Origin: Ferribacterium limneticum
GTDB taxonomy: Bacteria > Pseudomonadota > Gammaproteobacteria > Burkholderiales > Rhodocyclaceae
Direction of reading: 5' to 3'
NCBI RefSeq assembly: GCF_020510585.1
Contig: NZ_CP075190.1
Location: forward strand, 4,214,001-4,278,000
DNA: 64,000 bases
The notes under the pieces are model-generated. The model saw only the letters and a list, made by a program, of their open reading frames with translations, searched no databases and had not been told where the DNA came from. Position numbers and translations under genes: made by a program. Below, piece by piece: positions 50,618 to 61,871 of the stretch (position 1 is the stretch's first letter; every line of letters begins with the position of its first letter).

Positions 50618-50743
50618 CCCGGGATTTTACATTGCGCCGCAACATTGTTTTGTAACGATCTGTTTCCAGACCAATATTTTTCTCGCCGACAAAACAATCC
50701 GAATGCATGGCATTCCCGGCTACCGTCCCACATAATCGAGCCT

Positions 50744-52228
50744 ATGCCCCGTCATTTCAAAATCATTGATCGACGCAGCCTGATCCTGCTGTTGAGTCTG
50801 GTCCTCAGTGCCGGCTTTTTCGCCACAACGCTGTTCGGCTATTTCGTCTCCAAGGAAGCCATCCGCAGCGCCATCATCGGCCAGGATCTGCCGCTGACCT
50901 CCAGCAACATCTATTCCGAAATCCAGAAGGATCTGGTCCGGCCGGTTCTCATTTCGTCCACCATGGCCCACGATACTTTCCTGCGCGAATGGGTGCTCAG
51001 GGGCGAAAAGGATGTCGGCGAGCTGGCCCGTTACCTGGCCGAGGTCAAACTGCGCAACAGAGCTTTCAGCAGCTTCTTCGTCTCCGACAAGACCGGGAAT
51101 TACTACACCGGCGAAGGCGCTTTCAAGCAGGTATCCGAATCCGAGCCGCGCGATGCCTGGTACTACCGGGTGCGCAACATGCAGGACGACTACGAAATCA
51201 ATGTCGATCCCGATCTCGCCAACAACGACAAGCTGACCATTTTCATCAATTACCGCGTTGCCGATTTTGCCGGGCAATACATCGGCGCCACCGGCATCGG
51301 CCTGACCGTCGATTCGGTTCGCCGCCTGATCCAGGAGTATCAGGCCCGCTTCCAGCGCACCATCTACTTTGCCGACGCCACCGGTCGCGTTGTCCTCCAT
51401 GGTGGCCAGAAAGGCCAGGCGCCCGATCTGCGCGGTCGACCGGGGATGGCCGCGATCCTTGACCGCATCCTGGCCGAACGAAGCGGCTCCTACCAGTTCC
51501 TCGATGACGGCGACAATCACATTCTGAACGTCAATTACGTCTCCGAACTCAAGTGGTACCTGTTCGTCGAGCAAAACGAGGATATTTCGCTGGCCGGCAT
51601 TCGCCAGACCCTTTATGTCAATCTGGCGATCAGCCTGGCCGTCACGCTGGTCGTCATTTTCCTGACCTATCTCGCCCTTGGCCGCTATCAGACGAAAATC
51701 GAGGAAATGGCTTCGACCGACAAGCTGACCGGACTCCTCAACCGGCATGCCTTCAGCATCCTGATCGACAAGCTGATGGCCAACTATCGGCGCAATCCGC
51801 AAGCCATCACCGTCCTGCTCGCCGATGTTGACGACTTCAAGACAATTAACGACCGTTATGGCCACCGCATTGGCGATGAGATACTGGTTAGCATCGCCCA
51901 CCGGCTGCGCTCGACACTGCGGGCAGCCGATTTCGCCGTGCGCTGGGGCGGCGAGGAGTTTCTTATGGTACTGCCCGGCTGCGCTGCCGAAGAGGGCCGC
52001 CAGATCGCCGAAAAACTCCGTCTGGCGGTGGCGGAAAGCAATCCGTGCCCGAGCACGCCTTCGATTCTGACCTCAGTCAGCATCGGCGTCGCCCAGTTCG
52101 ATGGCACCGAGTCTATCGACCATACGGTGAGTCGGGCCGACGCGGCACTCTATGCGGCCAAGGCTGCCGGACGCAATCGTGTCTGCATGGCCGGGGCTGA
52201 CTCCGCTCCGAGCGACAGCGCTGCCTGA
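50744..52228 (+). CDS. Membrane diguanylate cyclase with Cache-type sensor
   Basis: 494 aa from ATG 50744; the longer reading overlaps ybgC. Membrane helices at about 12-35 and 285-305 flank a periplasmic double-Cache-like region (SSFFVSDKTGNYYTGEGAF, YIGATGIGLTVDSVRRL). C-terminal GGDEF domain with active GGEEF at about 402-406. Likely makes c-di-GMP in response to a small external ligand. Confidence 0.88.
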   Translation: MPRHFKIIDRRSLILLLSLVLSAGFFATTLFGYFVSKEAIRSAIIGQDLPLTSSNIYSEIQKDLVRPVLISSTMAHDTFLREWVLRGEKDVGELARYLAEVKLRNRAFSSFFVSDKTGNYYTGEGAFKQVSESEPRDAWYYRVRNMQDDYEINVDPDLANNDKLTIFINYRVADFAGQYIGATGIGLTVDSVRRLIQEYQARFQRTIYFADATGRVVLHGGQKGQAPDLRGRPGMAAILDRILAERSGSYQFLDDGDNHILNVNYVSELKWYLFVEQNEDISLAGIRQTLYVNLAISLAVTLVVIFLTYLALGRYQTKIEEMASTDKLTGLLNRHAFSILIDKLMANYRRNPQAITVLLADVDDFKTINDRYGHRIGDEILVSIAHRLRSTLRAADFAVRWGGEEFLMVLPGCAAEEGRQIAEKLRLAVAESNPCPSTPSILTSVSIGVAQFDGTESIDHTVSRADAALYAAKAAGRNRVCMAGADSAPSDSAA

Positions 52229-53298
<1,070 letters not shown>

Positions 53299-53302
<4 letters not shown>

Positions 53303-54354
53303 ACGAAAGGTTCCTCACGCAGCCAGCGTTGCAGCAGCATGTCGCCAAGCGCCAGCAATACCGGGCCGAGAAAGATGCCGATGAAGCCGAAGACCAGCAC
53401 GCCGCCTAGCACGCCGAGGGCGATGAGCAGAATCGACAGACCGGCACCGCGCGCAATCAGGATCGGCTTGACGAAATTGTCGATGCTGCTGATCACGAAC
53501 AGGCCGTAGAGCACCATGAAGATTGCCCAGCCGGTCTGGCCGTCGCTGTACAACCAGGCTGCAGCGCCGCCCCAGATGAGCGGTGGACCAATCGGGATCA
53601 TCGACAGGAAGAAGGTGGCAAAACCCAGCAGCATCGGCTCCGGGACACCGGCGATCAGGAAACCGATCATCGCCACCGTGCCCTGTGCCGCCGCCGTACC
53701 GACGATGCCGAGCATGACGCCAACCACCGTGCCACGCGCCTTGTCCATCATGTTTTCGCCGAGTTCGCCGCCGAGCTTGCGGGCGCCGACGTAGAGCGCC
53801 TTGCTGATCGCCGCACCGTCGCGATAGAGGAAGAAGGTCACGAAGAGGACCAGCGCCAGTTGCAGCAGGCCGTTGGCCGCGATGCCACCGAGGGCAAGAG
53901 CAAACTGGCGGGCCGGCGCGATCATCTGCTTGACCAGCCCATTGAGTTCCTCTCGATTGCCGGCCAGACGATGCCAGCTGGTCTCGATTTCCGTACCGAA
54001 GAATGGCAGGCCGCTCAGCCAGACCGGGGGTTCGGCCGGCAGGCCCTGCTCGATATAAGGCTTGAGGTAATCGATCAGGTTGTCGGCGCCATTGGCCAGC
54101 GAACCGGCCAGGAACAGGGTCGGCAGCAACATGACCAAAACCAGCGCCAGCGTCATCAGCGAGGCGCCCAGCGTATCGCGCCCGCCCAGTCGGGGCAGCA
54201 GTTTTTCGGCGTAGAAGCGCCAGGTGCACATCCACACGACAAAGGCGAACAGCACGGCGCCAATGAAGGGCAGCAGGAGCGCAATACAGCCGATGATGAG
54301 GAGCACCACCAGCGCCATCTGCGCCAGCCGTTTGGGGTCGCTTTCTTCGATCAT
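53299..54354 (-). CDS. AI-2E family transporter (PerM/YdiK-like)
   Basis: 351 aa with about seven or eight hydrophobic segments and the family stretches [19 protein letters not shown] and [16 protein letters not shown]. Inserted between ruvA and ruvB with overlaps at both ends (ruvA TGATG; ruvB 4 bases), so it is translationally coupled to DNA-repair genes. Substrate unknown; members include autoinducer-2 exporters and Na+/H+ antiporters. Confidence 0.88.
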
Positions 54355-54935
54355 CAGACTTTCGACAGCAGTTTGAGGGCAGCCCGGATGCCATCCGAGG
54401 TGCCGATGTCGGCCGGCAGCTGCTTCATCGCCGCGGCCGCTTCCTTCTCGTTATAGCCGAGGGCGAGCAGGGCGTTGGAAATATCCTGTTTGGCATCGTC
54501 GACCGCAGCATGCAGCGAAACGCCGCCGATCGTGTCGGCCAGCTTGCCTTTGAGTTCAAGCAGCAGGCGCTCGGCCGTCTTCTTGCCGATGCCGGGCACC
54601 TTGATCAACCGACCGAGTTCCTGCTGCGCCACGGCGGCAGCGAGGTCGCCCACCGACAGACCGGAGAGCACGGAAAGCGCCGTCCGGGCGCCGATGCCGG
54701 AAACCTTGAGCAACTGGCGGAAGGCGAAGCGCTCGGCTTCGCTCAGGAAGCCGTAGAGAAAATGACCATCCTCGCGCACCGCGAAGTGGGTGAGCAGCGT
54801 GACCTTCTCGCCGCTCGCCGGCAGGTTGTAGAAGGTGCTCATCGGCACATCGAGCTCGTAGCCGACGCCGTTGAGGTCGAGCACGATCTGCGGCGGGTTC
54901 TTTTCGGCGATCAGGCCGGTCAGTCTTCCGATCAT
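54354..54935 (-). CDS. ruvA: Holliday junction DNA-binding protein RuvA
   Basis: 193 aa. N-terminal OB fold ([20 protein letters not shown]), two helix-hairpin-helix motifs ([18 protein letters not shown] and [18 protein letters not shown]) and a C-terminal RuvB-contact domain. Tetramer that holds the Holliday junction. Confidence 0.95.
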   Translation of the reverse strand: MIGRLTGLIAEKNPPQIVLDLNGVGYELDVPMSTFYNLPASGEKVTLLTHFAVREDGHFLYGFLSEAERFAFRQLLKVSGIGARTALSVLSGLSVGDLAAAVAQQELGRLIKVPGIGKKTAERLLLELKGKLADTIGGVSLHAAVDDAKQDISNALLALGYNEKEAAAAMKQLPADIGTSDGIRAALKLLSKV

Positions 54936-54984
54936 TTCCGGGTCATCTCTTTCTGGAGAAAGTACTGTAATTTCACACAGTCTA

Positions 54985-55227
54985 TCATCCTTGAAACCTC
55001 AGTTGAACGTGGCTGTTGGACCATTTGGGCGGGATGGCCGGCGCGAAGCGACGCCGCGGCAGGCTCATGCCTGCAAGAAGGAGCGACAAAGCCGGGCGCC
55101 CGACCGGATGTGCCAACAGCCACGTAGCGCTATCACCTATTGGGTGAATCATAGCGAAGGCACAACTGTTAGTGCCCATGCGGCCGCACAATGATGGATA
55201 AGCGGTCAATTGAGGTTTCAAGGATTA
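54985..55227. repeat. MITE-like inverted-repeat element between ruvC and ruvA
   Basis: About 240 bases bounded by near-perfect 20-base inverted repeats (ATCCTTGAAACCTCAGTTGA at 54987-55006; its inverse, one mismatch, at 55206-55225). Inside are a second perfect 12-base pair (CGTGGCTGTTGG 55008-55019 with 55113-55124) and a hairpin near 55126-55154 (CGCTAT...ATAGCG). There is no convincing gene. The ruvC stop codon TAA lies at its edge. The structure fits a short non-autonomous transposable element or a structured RNA; no target duplication could be fixed. Confidence 0.65.
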
Positions 55228-55764
55228 CCCTACCAGCCGTCCGCCACGAACGCGATAGCCGGCCGTCGCCAGCGCCCCCAGGCCTTGCCCGCCATGCGCG
55301 TGGCAGATGGCGCAGGCCAGCGCATCGGCGGCATCGGCGGTCGGCGCGCCGGGCAGGCCGAGCAGGCGGATCACCATTTCCTGGACCTGTTCCTTGGCCG
55401 CCTTGCCGTGGCCGACGACGGCCTGCTTGGTCTGCAGCGCCGTGTATTCGGCCACCGGCAATCCGGCATGGACCAGCGCGCTGAGCGCCGCGCCGCGCGC
55501 CTGGCCAAGCAGCAGGGTCGATTGCGGATTGACGTTGACGAAGACCTTTTCCACCGCTGCCTGATTCGGCGCATAGGTCGCGATGACCTCGCTGATGCCG
55601 GCGAACAGCGTCTTGATGCGGTCGGGCAGCGACTCCTTGTCGTTCGACTTGATGCAACCGCTGGCGACATAAACGAGCTGTTTGCCGTGCAATTCGATGA
55701 CACCAAACCCGGTGATCCGCAAGCCGGGGTCGATGCCAAGAATACGCGGTGCTGCAATGCTCAT
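55225..55764 (-). CDS. ruvC: Holliday junction resolvase RuvC
   Basis: 179 aa from ATG 55764, overlapping the EamA stop (ATGA). RNase H-like fold with acidic catalytic residues: [13 protein letters not shown] near the N-terminus, [12 protein letters not shown] and [15 protein letters not shown]. Its stop codon coincides with the end of the adjacent inverted-repeat element. Confidence 0.93.
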   Translation of the reverse strand: MSIAAPRILGIDPGLRITGFGVIELHGKQLVYVASGCIKSNDKESLPDRIKTLFAGISEVIATYAPNQAAVEKVFVNVNPQSTLLLGQARGAALSALVHAGLPVAEYTALQTKQAVVGHGKAAKEQVQEMVIRLLGLPGAPTADAADALACAICHAHGGQGLGALATAGYRVRGGRLVG

Positions 55765-56612
55765 TTCGTCCTCGCCACCAGATAAACGCCACTCACGGCC
55801 ACGACCATGCCGAATGCTGCGGTCAACGTCAAATTTTCGCCAAAAATGAAATAGGCGATCAGGGCCGTCGTCGGTGGCGTCAGGTAGAACAGGGCGGCGA
55901 CATTGACCGCGCTGCCGCTGCGGATCAGCAAGTTGAGCAGGCTGATGGCGCCGAGCGAGAGAACCAGCACGAGCCAGCCGAGGGCGAAGATGAACTGGCC
56001 GTTCCAGTCGATCCGGTAATCCTCGAAAACCGCCACGGCAATCGCCGTGACGATGGCAGTCGGCACGAACTGGATGACCGAGCCGGTGCGCAGGTCGAAC
56101 TTCGGGCAGAAGCGTTTCTGGTAGAGCGTGCCGGCCGTGATGCCGAGCAGCGCGACGACAGCCGGAATCAGCATCGGCCCCAACGCACCATCGCCGAGCT
56201 TGCCCGAAACGACCAGGCCGACACCGACAAAACCCAGCCCGAGCCCGGCCCATTGGCGAGTGCTCACTTTCTCGCCTAGCAGCCAGCCAGCGCCAAAAGC
56301 CGTCAGCAGCGGCTGCATGCCGACGACCAGCGCCGTCACCCCGGCCGGCAGGCCGTGCTTGATGGCGACGAAGACGCCGCCGAGATAAACAGCGTGGACT
56401 AATACGCCGGAAACCCCGATGTGCAGCCAGTCGCGCCGCTTCTCCGGCCACGGTGCCCGGGTCGCCAGCGCGATGATCAGCATCAGCGTGATGACCAGCC
56501 CGTAGCGGGAGAGCAGGAAGGATAGCGGCTCGGCGTAAGGCAGGCCGAGCTTGGCGCCGATAAAGCCGGTGCTCCACAGGAAGACAAAAAGCAGGGGGTA
56601 AATGCGTTGCAC
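55761..56612 (-). CDS. EamA/DMT-family transporter
   Basis: 283 aa, ten hydrophobic segments, two EamA repeats (for example [20 protein letters not shown] and the second-half region before YLVARTK). Drug/metabolite transporter superfamily; substrate unknown. Overlaps ruvC at its 3' end. Confidence 0.88.
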   Translation of the reverse strand: MQRIYPLLFVFLWSTGFIGAKLGLPYAEPLSFLLSRYGLVITLMLIIALATRAPWPEKRRDWLHIGVSGVLVHAVYLGGVFVAIKHGLPAGVTALVVGMQPLLTAFGAGWLLGEKVSTRQWAGLGLGFVGVGLVVSGKLGDGALGPMLIPAVVALLGITAGTLYQKRFCPKFDLRTGSVIQFVPTAIVTAIAVAVFEDYRIDWNGQFIFALGWLVLVLSLGAISLLNLLIRSGSAVNVAALFYLTPPTTALIAYFIFGENLTLTAAFGMVVAVSGVYLVARTK

Positions 56613-56618
56613 GGCTGG

Positions 56619-57146
56619 TCAGACGATCAGGTCGCCAGCGCATTGCTGGCGTGCTTCGAGCAGGGTTTCAAAGAGGGTTCGCGCATCGCCGCTGGCCCGG
56701 TGGCGACGCAGCGCCAGCCGCACTTCAACCGCTGCCCGGGTAGCGTGCCACAGGGTTTTCTCGCACTCGGACAACAGCTCGCGGATGTCCCGGAACTCGA
56801 ATGACGGCACCAGATCGACCGCGTCGTACATCAGGCTGAGCCAGACATAGTCGTAGGACCAGGCGTCGCAATAAACGCGCTGGCCACGCAGGCTGCGGTT
56901 GAGCGCCAGACAGACTTCGACGGCGGATTTTCCGTAGCTGGCCAGTTGTTCGCGGGCGATGCCATGCACCGCCTCGGCCGAACTATCCCAATGCGTCCAC
57001 CCCGGCTCCGGACGGATCAGCGTGCAGAACGAGCTGCCGTCCGGCATGAAATAGCCGATCTCGATCGGATAGCTGCCCTTGCCGAAGCCCGAGGCTTCGA
57101 TGTCGATGATGATGGGCAAGGTCATGGCCTGCCGGGCACCGGACAT
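56619..57146 (-). CDS. DnaQ-like 3'-5' exonuclease family protein
   Basis: 175 aa. RNase H-fold exonuclease with ExoI motif [11 protein letters not shown] and a plausible ExoIII motif HRASGDA near residue 150; the ExoII aspartate is probably in WSYDYVW. There are two possible ATG starts (57146 or 57125). Stand-alone member of the family; no polymerase partner nearby. Confidence 0.75.
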   Translation of the reverse strand: MSGARQAMTLPIIIDIEASGFGKGSYPIEIGYFMPDGSSFCTLIRPEPGWTHWDSSAEAVHGIAREQLASYGKSAVEVCLALNRSLRGQRVYCDAWSYDYVWLSLMYDAVDLVPSFEFRDIRELLSECEKTLWHATRAAVEVRLALRRHRASGDARTLFETLLEARQQCAGDLIV

Positions 57147-57154
57147 CTCGGGTT

Positions 57155-57631
57155 TCAGCCGCAGCTCGCCTTGCAGTTGGCCGCATCGGCGGCGCAGGCC
57201 TTTTCATCGAGCAGTTTGCAGGCGCCTTTGGTCCGGTAGGTGAAATTGATGCCGCTCGGGTAGGAGCACACCAGCTTGGTCAGCTTGCCCTGCGCCACGA
57301 CCTTCATGCTCGTCGCCTTGAGCACCTTGAACTTGTCGGCCGGCAGATCGCAGGAGACATAACCGTCGAACTCGCCATCCTTCGATTCCCAGCGCGCCGT
57401 GTTCTTCATCTGGCGATAGTCCTCAAAGCGAACGCATGAATCGGTCTGATTGGCATAGGCCTTGGCGTTGTCGCTGCAATAACCGTTGTAGGTGAATTTG
57501 AGCTCTTCTTCGCTCGGGCAGGCATTGACCTGGACGGCGGCGGCCAGCTCAGGGCAGGCAAGCTGAGCGGCAGAGGCCGAAAGACTCAGCGTGGCAGCAA
57601 ACAGGGCAAGGGCAAGCGAACGAAGATTCAT
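57155..57631 (-). CDS. Secreted cysteine-rich hypothetical protein
   Basis: 158 aa with a clear signal peptide (MNLRSLALALFAATLSLSAS, cleavage after SASA). The mature part has ten cysteines, mostly spaced for disulfides, ending CAADAANCKASCG. Includes a DUF3757-like compact region (GYVSCDLPADKFKVLKATS), but I do not recognise the family securely. Probably periplasmic. Confidence 0.7.
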   Translation of the reverse strand: MNLRSLALALFAATLSLSASAAQLACPELAAAVQVNACPSEEELKFTYNGYCSDNAKAYANQTDSCVRFEDYRQMKNTARWESKDGEFDGYVSCDLPADKFKVLKATSMKVVAQGKLTKLVCSYPSGINFTYRTKGACKLLDEKACAADAANCKASCG

Positions 57632-57664
57632 GGAAGTCCTTTGGCTGCAACGGCAAGGCGGGGT

Positions 57665-57696
57665 CGAGGTGCGCCACCCGAGGGCGACGCACCTCG
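57665..57696 (-). other. Hairpin after yebC
   Basis: Nine-base stem CGAGGTGCG / CGCACCTCG. It lies between yebC and the secreted-protein gene and lacks a T run, so it is a weak or Rho-assisted stop, or an mRNA-stability structure. Confidence 0.45.
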
Positions 57697-57703
57697 CTGC
57701 ACA

Positions 57704-58429
57704 TCAGTCTTCGATGACTGCCGTGGTGTAGATTTCCTGCACGTCGTCGAGGTTTTCCAGCGCGTCGAGCAGCTTCTGCATCTTGACGCCTTCCTCGCCG
57801 GCGAAGACGTTTTCGCCTTCCGGCTTCATCGTCACTTCGCCGAATTCCGGCTTGAAGCCGGCGGCTTCGAGCGCGTCCTTGACGGCCATGTAGTCGTTGG
57901 GCGGGGTCAGCACTTCGATCGAGCCGTCGTCATTGGTCGTCACGTCGTCGGCGCCGGCTTCGATGGCGGCATCCATGAGCGCCGCTTCATCGGTGCCCGG
58001 CGCAAAAATCAGCTGGCCGACATGCTTGAATTGGAAAGCGACGCAGCCGTCGGAACCCATGTTGCCGCCGAACTTGGAGAACGCGTGGCGAACTTCGGCC
58101 ACCGTGCGCACCTTGTTGTCGGTCAGGCAGTCGACCATGATCGCCGCGCCGCCGATGCCGTAGCCCTCGTAGCGGATCTCGATGTACTCGACACCTTCGA
58201 GTTCGCCCGTGCCCTTCTTGATCGCCGTGTCGATCTTGTCCTTGGGCATATTGACACCCTTGGCCTTGTCGACCGCGACGCGCAGGCGCGGGTTGAAGTT
58301 GATGTCGCCGCCGCCCATCTTGGACGCAACGGTAATTTCCTTGGCAATCTTGGAGAAGGCGGCACCGCGCTTCTCGTCCTGGCGACCTTTACGGTGCTGG
58401 ATATTGGCCCACTTGGAATGACCAGCCAT
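57704..58429 (-). CDS. yebC: YebC/PmpR-family transcription or translation factor
   Basis: 241 aa from ATG 58429, the usual N-terminus [18 protein letters not shown]. Family blocks are [17 protein letters not shown] and [13 protein letters not shown]. Family members regulate transcription, and recently a role at stalled ribosomes has been shown. In many genomes yebC lies upstream of ruvC, as here, with three genes between. Confidence 0.93.
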   Translation of the reverse strand: MAGHSKWANIQHRKGRQDEKRGAAFSKIAKEITVASKMGGGDINFNPRLRVAVDKAKGVNMPKDKIDTAIKKGTGELEGVEYIEIRYEGYGIGGAAIMVDCLTDNKVRTVAEVRHAFSKFGGNMGSDGCVAFQFKHVGQLIFAPGTDEAALMDAAIEAGADDVTTNDDGSIEVLTPPNDYMAVKDALEAAGFKPEFGEVTMKPEGENVFAGEEGVKMQKLLDALENLDDVQEIYTTAVIED

Positions 58430-58588
58430 GCTGTTTTCCCTGAATGCAAATAACGAAGAAGGCGTGATTTTACTCGCCCCGAGGCTTCTCGTCAGGCCGG
58501 CGTAGCACGCCAACTTACGCTATTTAACAAAGCGCTATCGCGGCGTTGCTAGAATGCCGGAATACCTTTCCCGCTGGAGCCTTTTGCC

Positions 58589-60205
58589 ATGTCCGAACCG
58601 ATGTATCTCGCCAAATCCGAAGACGGTTACCCGGCCCTGCTGCCGCAGATGGCCAACCGCCACGGGCTGATCACCGGCGCCACCGGCACCGGCAAGACGG
58701 TGACCCTGCAATCGATGGCCGAACGGCTCTCGTTTGCTGGCGTGCCGGTCTTCATGGCCGATGTGAAGGGCGACCTCTCGGGCATGGGCGCCGCCGGCAA
58801 TCCCTCGGAAAAGCTGCTCAAGCGCATTGCCGAACTCGGTCTCGAAGGCTTCGCCCCCTACGCCAACCCGGTCGCTTTCTGGGACGTCTTCGGCGAAAAC
58901 GGCGTGCCGATCCGCGCCACCGTTTCCGACATGGGCCCGCTGCTCCTCGCCCGCCTGCTCAACCTCAACGACACGCAAGGCGGCGTCCTGCAACTGGTCT
59001 TCAAGATCGCCGACGACCAAGGCCTGCTCCTGCTCGACCTCAAGGACCTGCGCGCCATGGTCCAGCACGTCGGCGACAACGCCAAGACTTTCACCACCGA
59101 ATACGGCAACGTCGCCTCGGCCTCCATCGGCGCCATCCAGCGCGGCCTGCTGACGCTCGAACAACAAGGCGGCGACCAGTTCTTCGGCGAGCCAATGCTC
59201 GACATCAACGACCTCATGAAAGTCGACGAAAACGGCCGCGGCGTCATCAACGTGCTGGCCGCCGAAAAGCTCGTGCAGGCCCCGGCCCTCTACTCAACCT
59301 TCCTGCTCTGGCTGCTCTCCGAACTCTTCGAGCAACTCCCCGAAGCCGGCGACCTCGACAAGCCCAAGCTCGCCTTCTTCTTCGACGAAGCCCACCTGCT
59401 GTTCAGCGACGCGCCGCAGGCGCTGACCGACAAGGTCGAACAGGTCGTTCGCCTGATCCGCTCCAAGGGCGTCGGCGTCTATTTCGTCACGCAGAACCCG
59501 CTCGACGTCCCGGAAAAAATCCTCGGCCAGCTCGGCAACCGCGTCCAGCACGCCCTGCGCGCCTTCACCCCGCGCGACCAGAAAGCCGTCCAGGCAGCCG
59601 CCGAAACCATGCGCGCCAACCCGAAATTCGACGCCGCCACGGCCATCACCGAACTCGGCGTCGGCGAAGCGCTGGTCTCCTTCCTTGACGAAAAAGGCCG
59701 GCCGACCATCGTCGAGCGTGGCTTCATCTTCCCGCCCGCCTCCCGCCTCGGCCCGCTGACCGCCGCCGAGCGCCAGGCCATCATCAAAGCCAGCCCGCTG
59801 CTCGCCACCTACGGCCAGACCATCGACCGCGAATCCGCCTACGAAATCCTGCGCGGCAAACCCGCCGCCACCCAGCCCGCCCCCGGCGCCATCCCCGCCC
59901 CGGCCGGCAACGGCAAGCTCAACGACAGCGACTGGGGCAACAGCGCCAACCAGGAGCCCGCCCGCCGCGAACCCGCCACGCAACCCCGCCAGAGCGCCCC
60001 GGCGCCGCAGGAATCCGGCGGCATTTTCGGCAGCATTGGCGAAATCCTGACGGGGAGTACCGGCCCGCGCGGCGGGCGCCGTGAAGGCGTGCTCGAAAGC
60101 GCAGCCAAAAGCGCTGCGCGCGGTGTCGCCGGAACGGTTGGTCGGGAAATCGGCAAGCAGATTTTGCGCGGGGTGCTCGGCTCCATACTCGGCGGGCGAC
60201 GCTGA
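58589..60205 (+). CDS. HerA-like ATPase (YjgR, DUF853)
   Basis: 538 aa. Walker [11 protein letters not shown] near residue 31, Walker [10 protein letters not shown] near 270, and the arginine-rich RTQ-like stretch [20 protein letters not shown]. The C-terminal region is low-complexity (Ala/Pro-rich) with a glycine-rich end that could insert in or bind a membrane. DNA-pumping ATPase family of uncertain role; no nuclease partner (NurA) is adjacent. Confidence 0.88.
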   Translation: MSEPMYLAKSEDGYPALLPQMANRHGLITGATGTGKTVTLQSMAERLSFAGVPVFMADVKGDLSGMGAAGNPSEKLLKRIAELGLEGFAPYANPVAFWDVFGENGVPIRATVSDMGPLLLARLLNLNDTQGGVLQLVFKIADDQGLLLLDLKDLRAMVQHVGDNAKTFTTEYGNVASASIGAIQRGLLTLEQQGGDQFFGEPMLDINDLMKVDENGRGVINVLAAEKLVQAPALYSTFLLWLLSELFEQLPEAGDLDKPKLAFFFDEAHLLFSDAPQALTDKVEQVVRLIRSKGVGVYFVTQNPLDVPEKILGQLGNRVQHALRAFTPRDQKAVQAAAETMRANPKFDAATAITELGVGEALVSFLDEKGRPTIVERGFIFPPASRLGPLTAAERQAIIKASPLLATYGQTIDRESAYEILRGKPAATQPAPGAIPAPAGNGKLNDSDWGNSANQEPARREPATQPRQSAPAPQESGGIFGSIGEILTGSTGPRGGRREGVLESAAKSAARGVAGTVGREIGKQILRGVLGSILGGRR

Positions 60206-60238
60206 GGCACAGGGCAGCAATACGCCGCCTTTTTCTGG

Positions 60239-60278
60239 TTTGCCACGGTCAACTGGAAAAATCAACGAAAAATCAAAA
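60239..60278 (-). repeat. Dispersed 36-bp repeat, copy 9
   Basis: Minus-strand orientation: TTTTGATTTTTCGTTGATTT then TTCCAGTTGACCGTGGCAAA. It joins at its T-rich end to the terminator hairpin at 60275-60301, the same order hairpin-T arm-core seen in copies 10-12. The plus strand encodes ATVNWKNQRKIK in the shared frame. Confidence 0.85.
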
Positions 60279-60301
60279 CGCTGCCTCCGGGAGGCGTTTT
60301 T
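60275..60301 (+). terminator. Hairpin terminator after the HerA-like gene
   Basis: Stem GCCTC-CGG-GAGGC extended, across a small bulge, by AAAAC/GTTTT and followed by T residues. Ends the HerA-like transcript and abuts repeat copy 9. Confidence 0.7.
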
Positions 60302-60474
60302 CATGGAACCCGGTGCTTTCAACGCAGGAAAGAGGCTGCCCCCTATAACTCACGGGCAGGATAAAACACGAATGGCAGCCCTGAGATATTTCGCTCATTT
60401 CCGTGGTCAAACCTTGGTCGGGATTTGGCGCCCGCGGTAGTTATCGCCGCCTCTTGCCGGCAAAGGAGGAGATC

Positions 60475-60864
60475 ATGACCATCGAACTGGATCACAGCAT
60501 CGTTCCCTCGCACCACAAGGTGGCGTCGGCAAAGCTGCTGGCGGAGTTGCTCGGCGTTCCGTGGGCGGCCAGCGGGCTCGGCCCGTTCTCGCCGGTCTAT
60601 GTCAATGACGGGCTGACCCTCGATTTCATCGAGACGGCCGAGTCTTTTCCGGTTTATCACTACTGCTTCCGGGTCAGCCCGGCAGATTTCGATGCCATTC
60701 TCGGCCGCATCGTGGCGGCCGGCATCCCGTACCGGAGCCGCGTCGGCGGTCCGATGGACAGGCAGATCAACACCGACTACGGTGGCAACATGATTTACTG
60801 GAACGAGCCCGACGGCCATCAGTGGGAAATCCTCACTGTCAGCTACGCCCGCCAGCCGGCCTAA
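60475..60864 (+). CDS. VOC (glyoxalase/bleomycin-resistance fold) protein
   Basis: 129 aa from ATG 60475 with a strong AAGGAGGAG site. N-terminal HSIVPSHHKVASAKLLAELL, then FIETAE, and the C-terminal NMIYWNEPDGHQWEILTV typical of metal-binding VOC domains. Substrate unknown. Followed by the first of two hairpin-plus-repeat blocks. Confidence 0.82.
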   Translation: MTIELDHSIVPSHHKVASAKLLAELLGVPWAASGLGPFSPVYVNDGLTLDFIETAESFPVYHYCFRVSPADFDAILGRIVAAGIPYRSRVGGPMDRQINTDYGGNMIYWNEPDGHQWEILTVSYARQPA

Positions 60865-60947
60865 ACAAATCAGCCCTCTTCCAAGCGCTGAGAATATGAG
60901 AAATCGGCCGACGTGATTTTGACTTCCTAAGCAACTCAAAACAAAGA

Positions 60948-60973
60948 AATGGCGCAGAACCTCCTGCGCCATT
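60948..60973 (+). terminator. Hairpin joined to repeat copy 10
   Basis: Perfect 10-base stem AATGGCGCAG / CTGCGCCATT with loop AACCTC, followed by TTTCATTTTT. About 85 bases after the first VOC gene. Near-identical to the hairpin at 61575-61600. Confidence 0.75.
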
Positions 60974-61010
60974 TTCATTTTTGGGCCATTTATTCCGGTT
61001 GACCGTGGCA
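60972..61010 (+). repeat. Dispersed 36-bp repeat, copy 10
   Basis: TTTCATTTTTGGGCCATTTA then TTCCGGTTGACCGTGGCA, fused to the preceding hairpin. The reverse strand encodes ATVNRNKWPKNE. Confidence 0.92.
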
Positions 61011-61141
61011 TCCGCGATGAAGGCGCATAGGCGCCCCATTCGTGTGACAAACGGGAATTTCAGCGGATTTGCGCTGTCCACCACAGACGGAAAATGGCCC
61101 GGCTGGATACTGCGCCAGCGTTCAAAAACAGGAGGGTGATC

Positions 61142-61534
61142 ATGAGCCAAACACTACCGCCACTCGGCATTCAGCGGGTCAAGGTTGTTGCCCTGGCCGT
61201 CAGGGAGATTGATCGCGCCAATCGGTTCTATAAGGAAACGCTCGGTCTGGAGCCGGCTTTCGAAGGTGAGGAACAGGTTGGCTGGTGGCTTGGCCAGGTG
61301 ATCCTGATGCTCAAGCCGGACTGGGCAGCGCCGACTGAATTCCCGAATCCACGGGTTACGCTGGCCACCGATCATGCCCCGGCGACGCAGGAAGCATTGC
61401 GGGCACGCGGCATTGTGATTGCCAACGAGGTACAGGTTTATGGCGATTTCTACGTCGGCAGTTTTCTCGATAGCGAAGGCAACAAGCTTTGGTTTTGCTC
61501 GCCCGCCCCGCAGTCCGGAGCAGATTCCCAGTGA
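61142..61534 (+). CDS. VOC (glyoxalase-like) protein, second gene
   Basis: 130 aa from ATG 61142, with an AGGAGGG site. Pattern VKVVALAVREIDRANRFYKE, LGLEPAF and the C-terminal FLDSEGNKLWFC of the glyoxalase superfamily. Lies between two near-identical hairpin-plus-repeat blocks (60948-61010 and 61575-61636). Only distantly related to the other VOC gene. Confidence 0.82.
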   Translation: MSQTLPPLGIQRVKVVALAVREIDRANRFYKETLGLEPAFEGEEQVGWWLGQVILMLKPDWAAPTEFPNPRVTLATDHAPATQEALRARGIVIANEVQVYGDFYVGSFLDSEGNKLWFCSPAPQSGADSQ

Positions 61535-61574
61535 ATAAGACTGGGTAAATTTGACGCCCAGATCGACTCAAAGC

Positions 61575-61600
61575 AATGGCGCAGAACCTCCGGCGCCATT
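61575..61600 (+). terminator. Hairpin joined to repeat copy 11
   Basis: AATGGCGC paired with GCGCCATT across the loop AGAACCTCCG, then TTCATTTTT. Differs from the hairpin of copy 10 by one base in the loop-side stem. Ends the second VOC gene. Confidence 0.75.
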
Positions 61601-61635
61601 TTCATTTTTGGGCATTTTTCCGGTTGACCGTAGCA
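61599..61635 (+). repeat. Dispersed 36-bp repeat, copy 11
   Basis: TTTTCATTTTTGGGCATTTT then TCCGGTTGACCGTAGCAA, slightly shorter than the consensus. Together with its hairpin it forms a direct repeat of about 62 bases with copy 10. Confidence 0.9.
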
Positions 61636-61871
61636 ATCCAAAACCGCCCATCTCATGCAACTCACGCCTTGCTGGTGAGCCAACACCAGCATATGCATCG
61701 AATTCAAATGATATATATCAATATCATTTCTTGCGACGAAGATAAAATCGCACGGCATTTTCATTTGGCATATTCGGATGACGTTGATTCTGGCCGCCAG
61801 ATGCCTTACCTGCGGCGCTGTAGTCAATACGGGCCACTGTTCAATACACTCATGAAAGTAACCTGAAAGTC

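Larger units (their letters stand above)
60206..60474. other. Intergenic region with repeat and terminator
   Basis: 269 bases without a gene, holding copy 9 of the dispersed repeat and the adjoining hairpin. The remainder has an SD-like AAAGGAGGAG just before the VOC gene. Confidence 0.7.
61535..61871. other. Intergenic region (337 bases)
   Basis: Contains a hairpin and repeat copy 11 in its first hundred bases. The rest is A+T-richer (ATATATCAATATCATTTC near 61711) and presumably holds the promoter of the PEP-CTERM gene. No gene seen. Confidence 0.6.
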
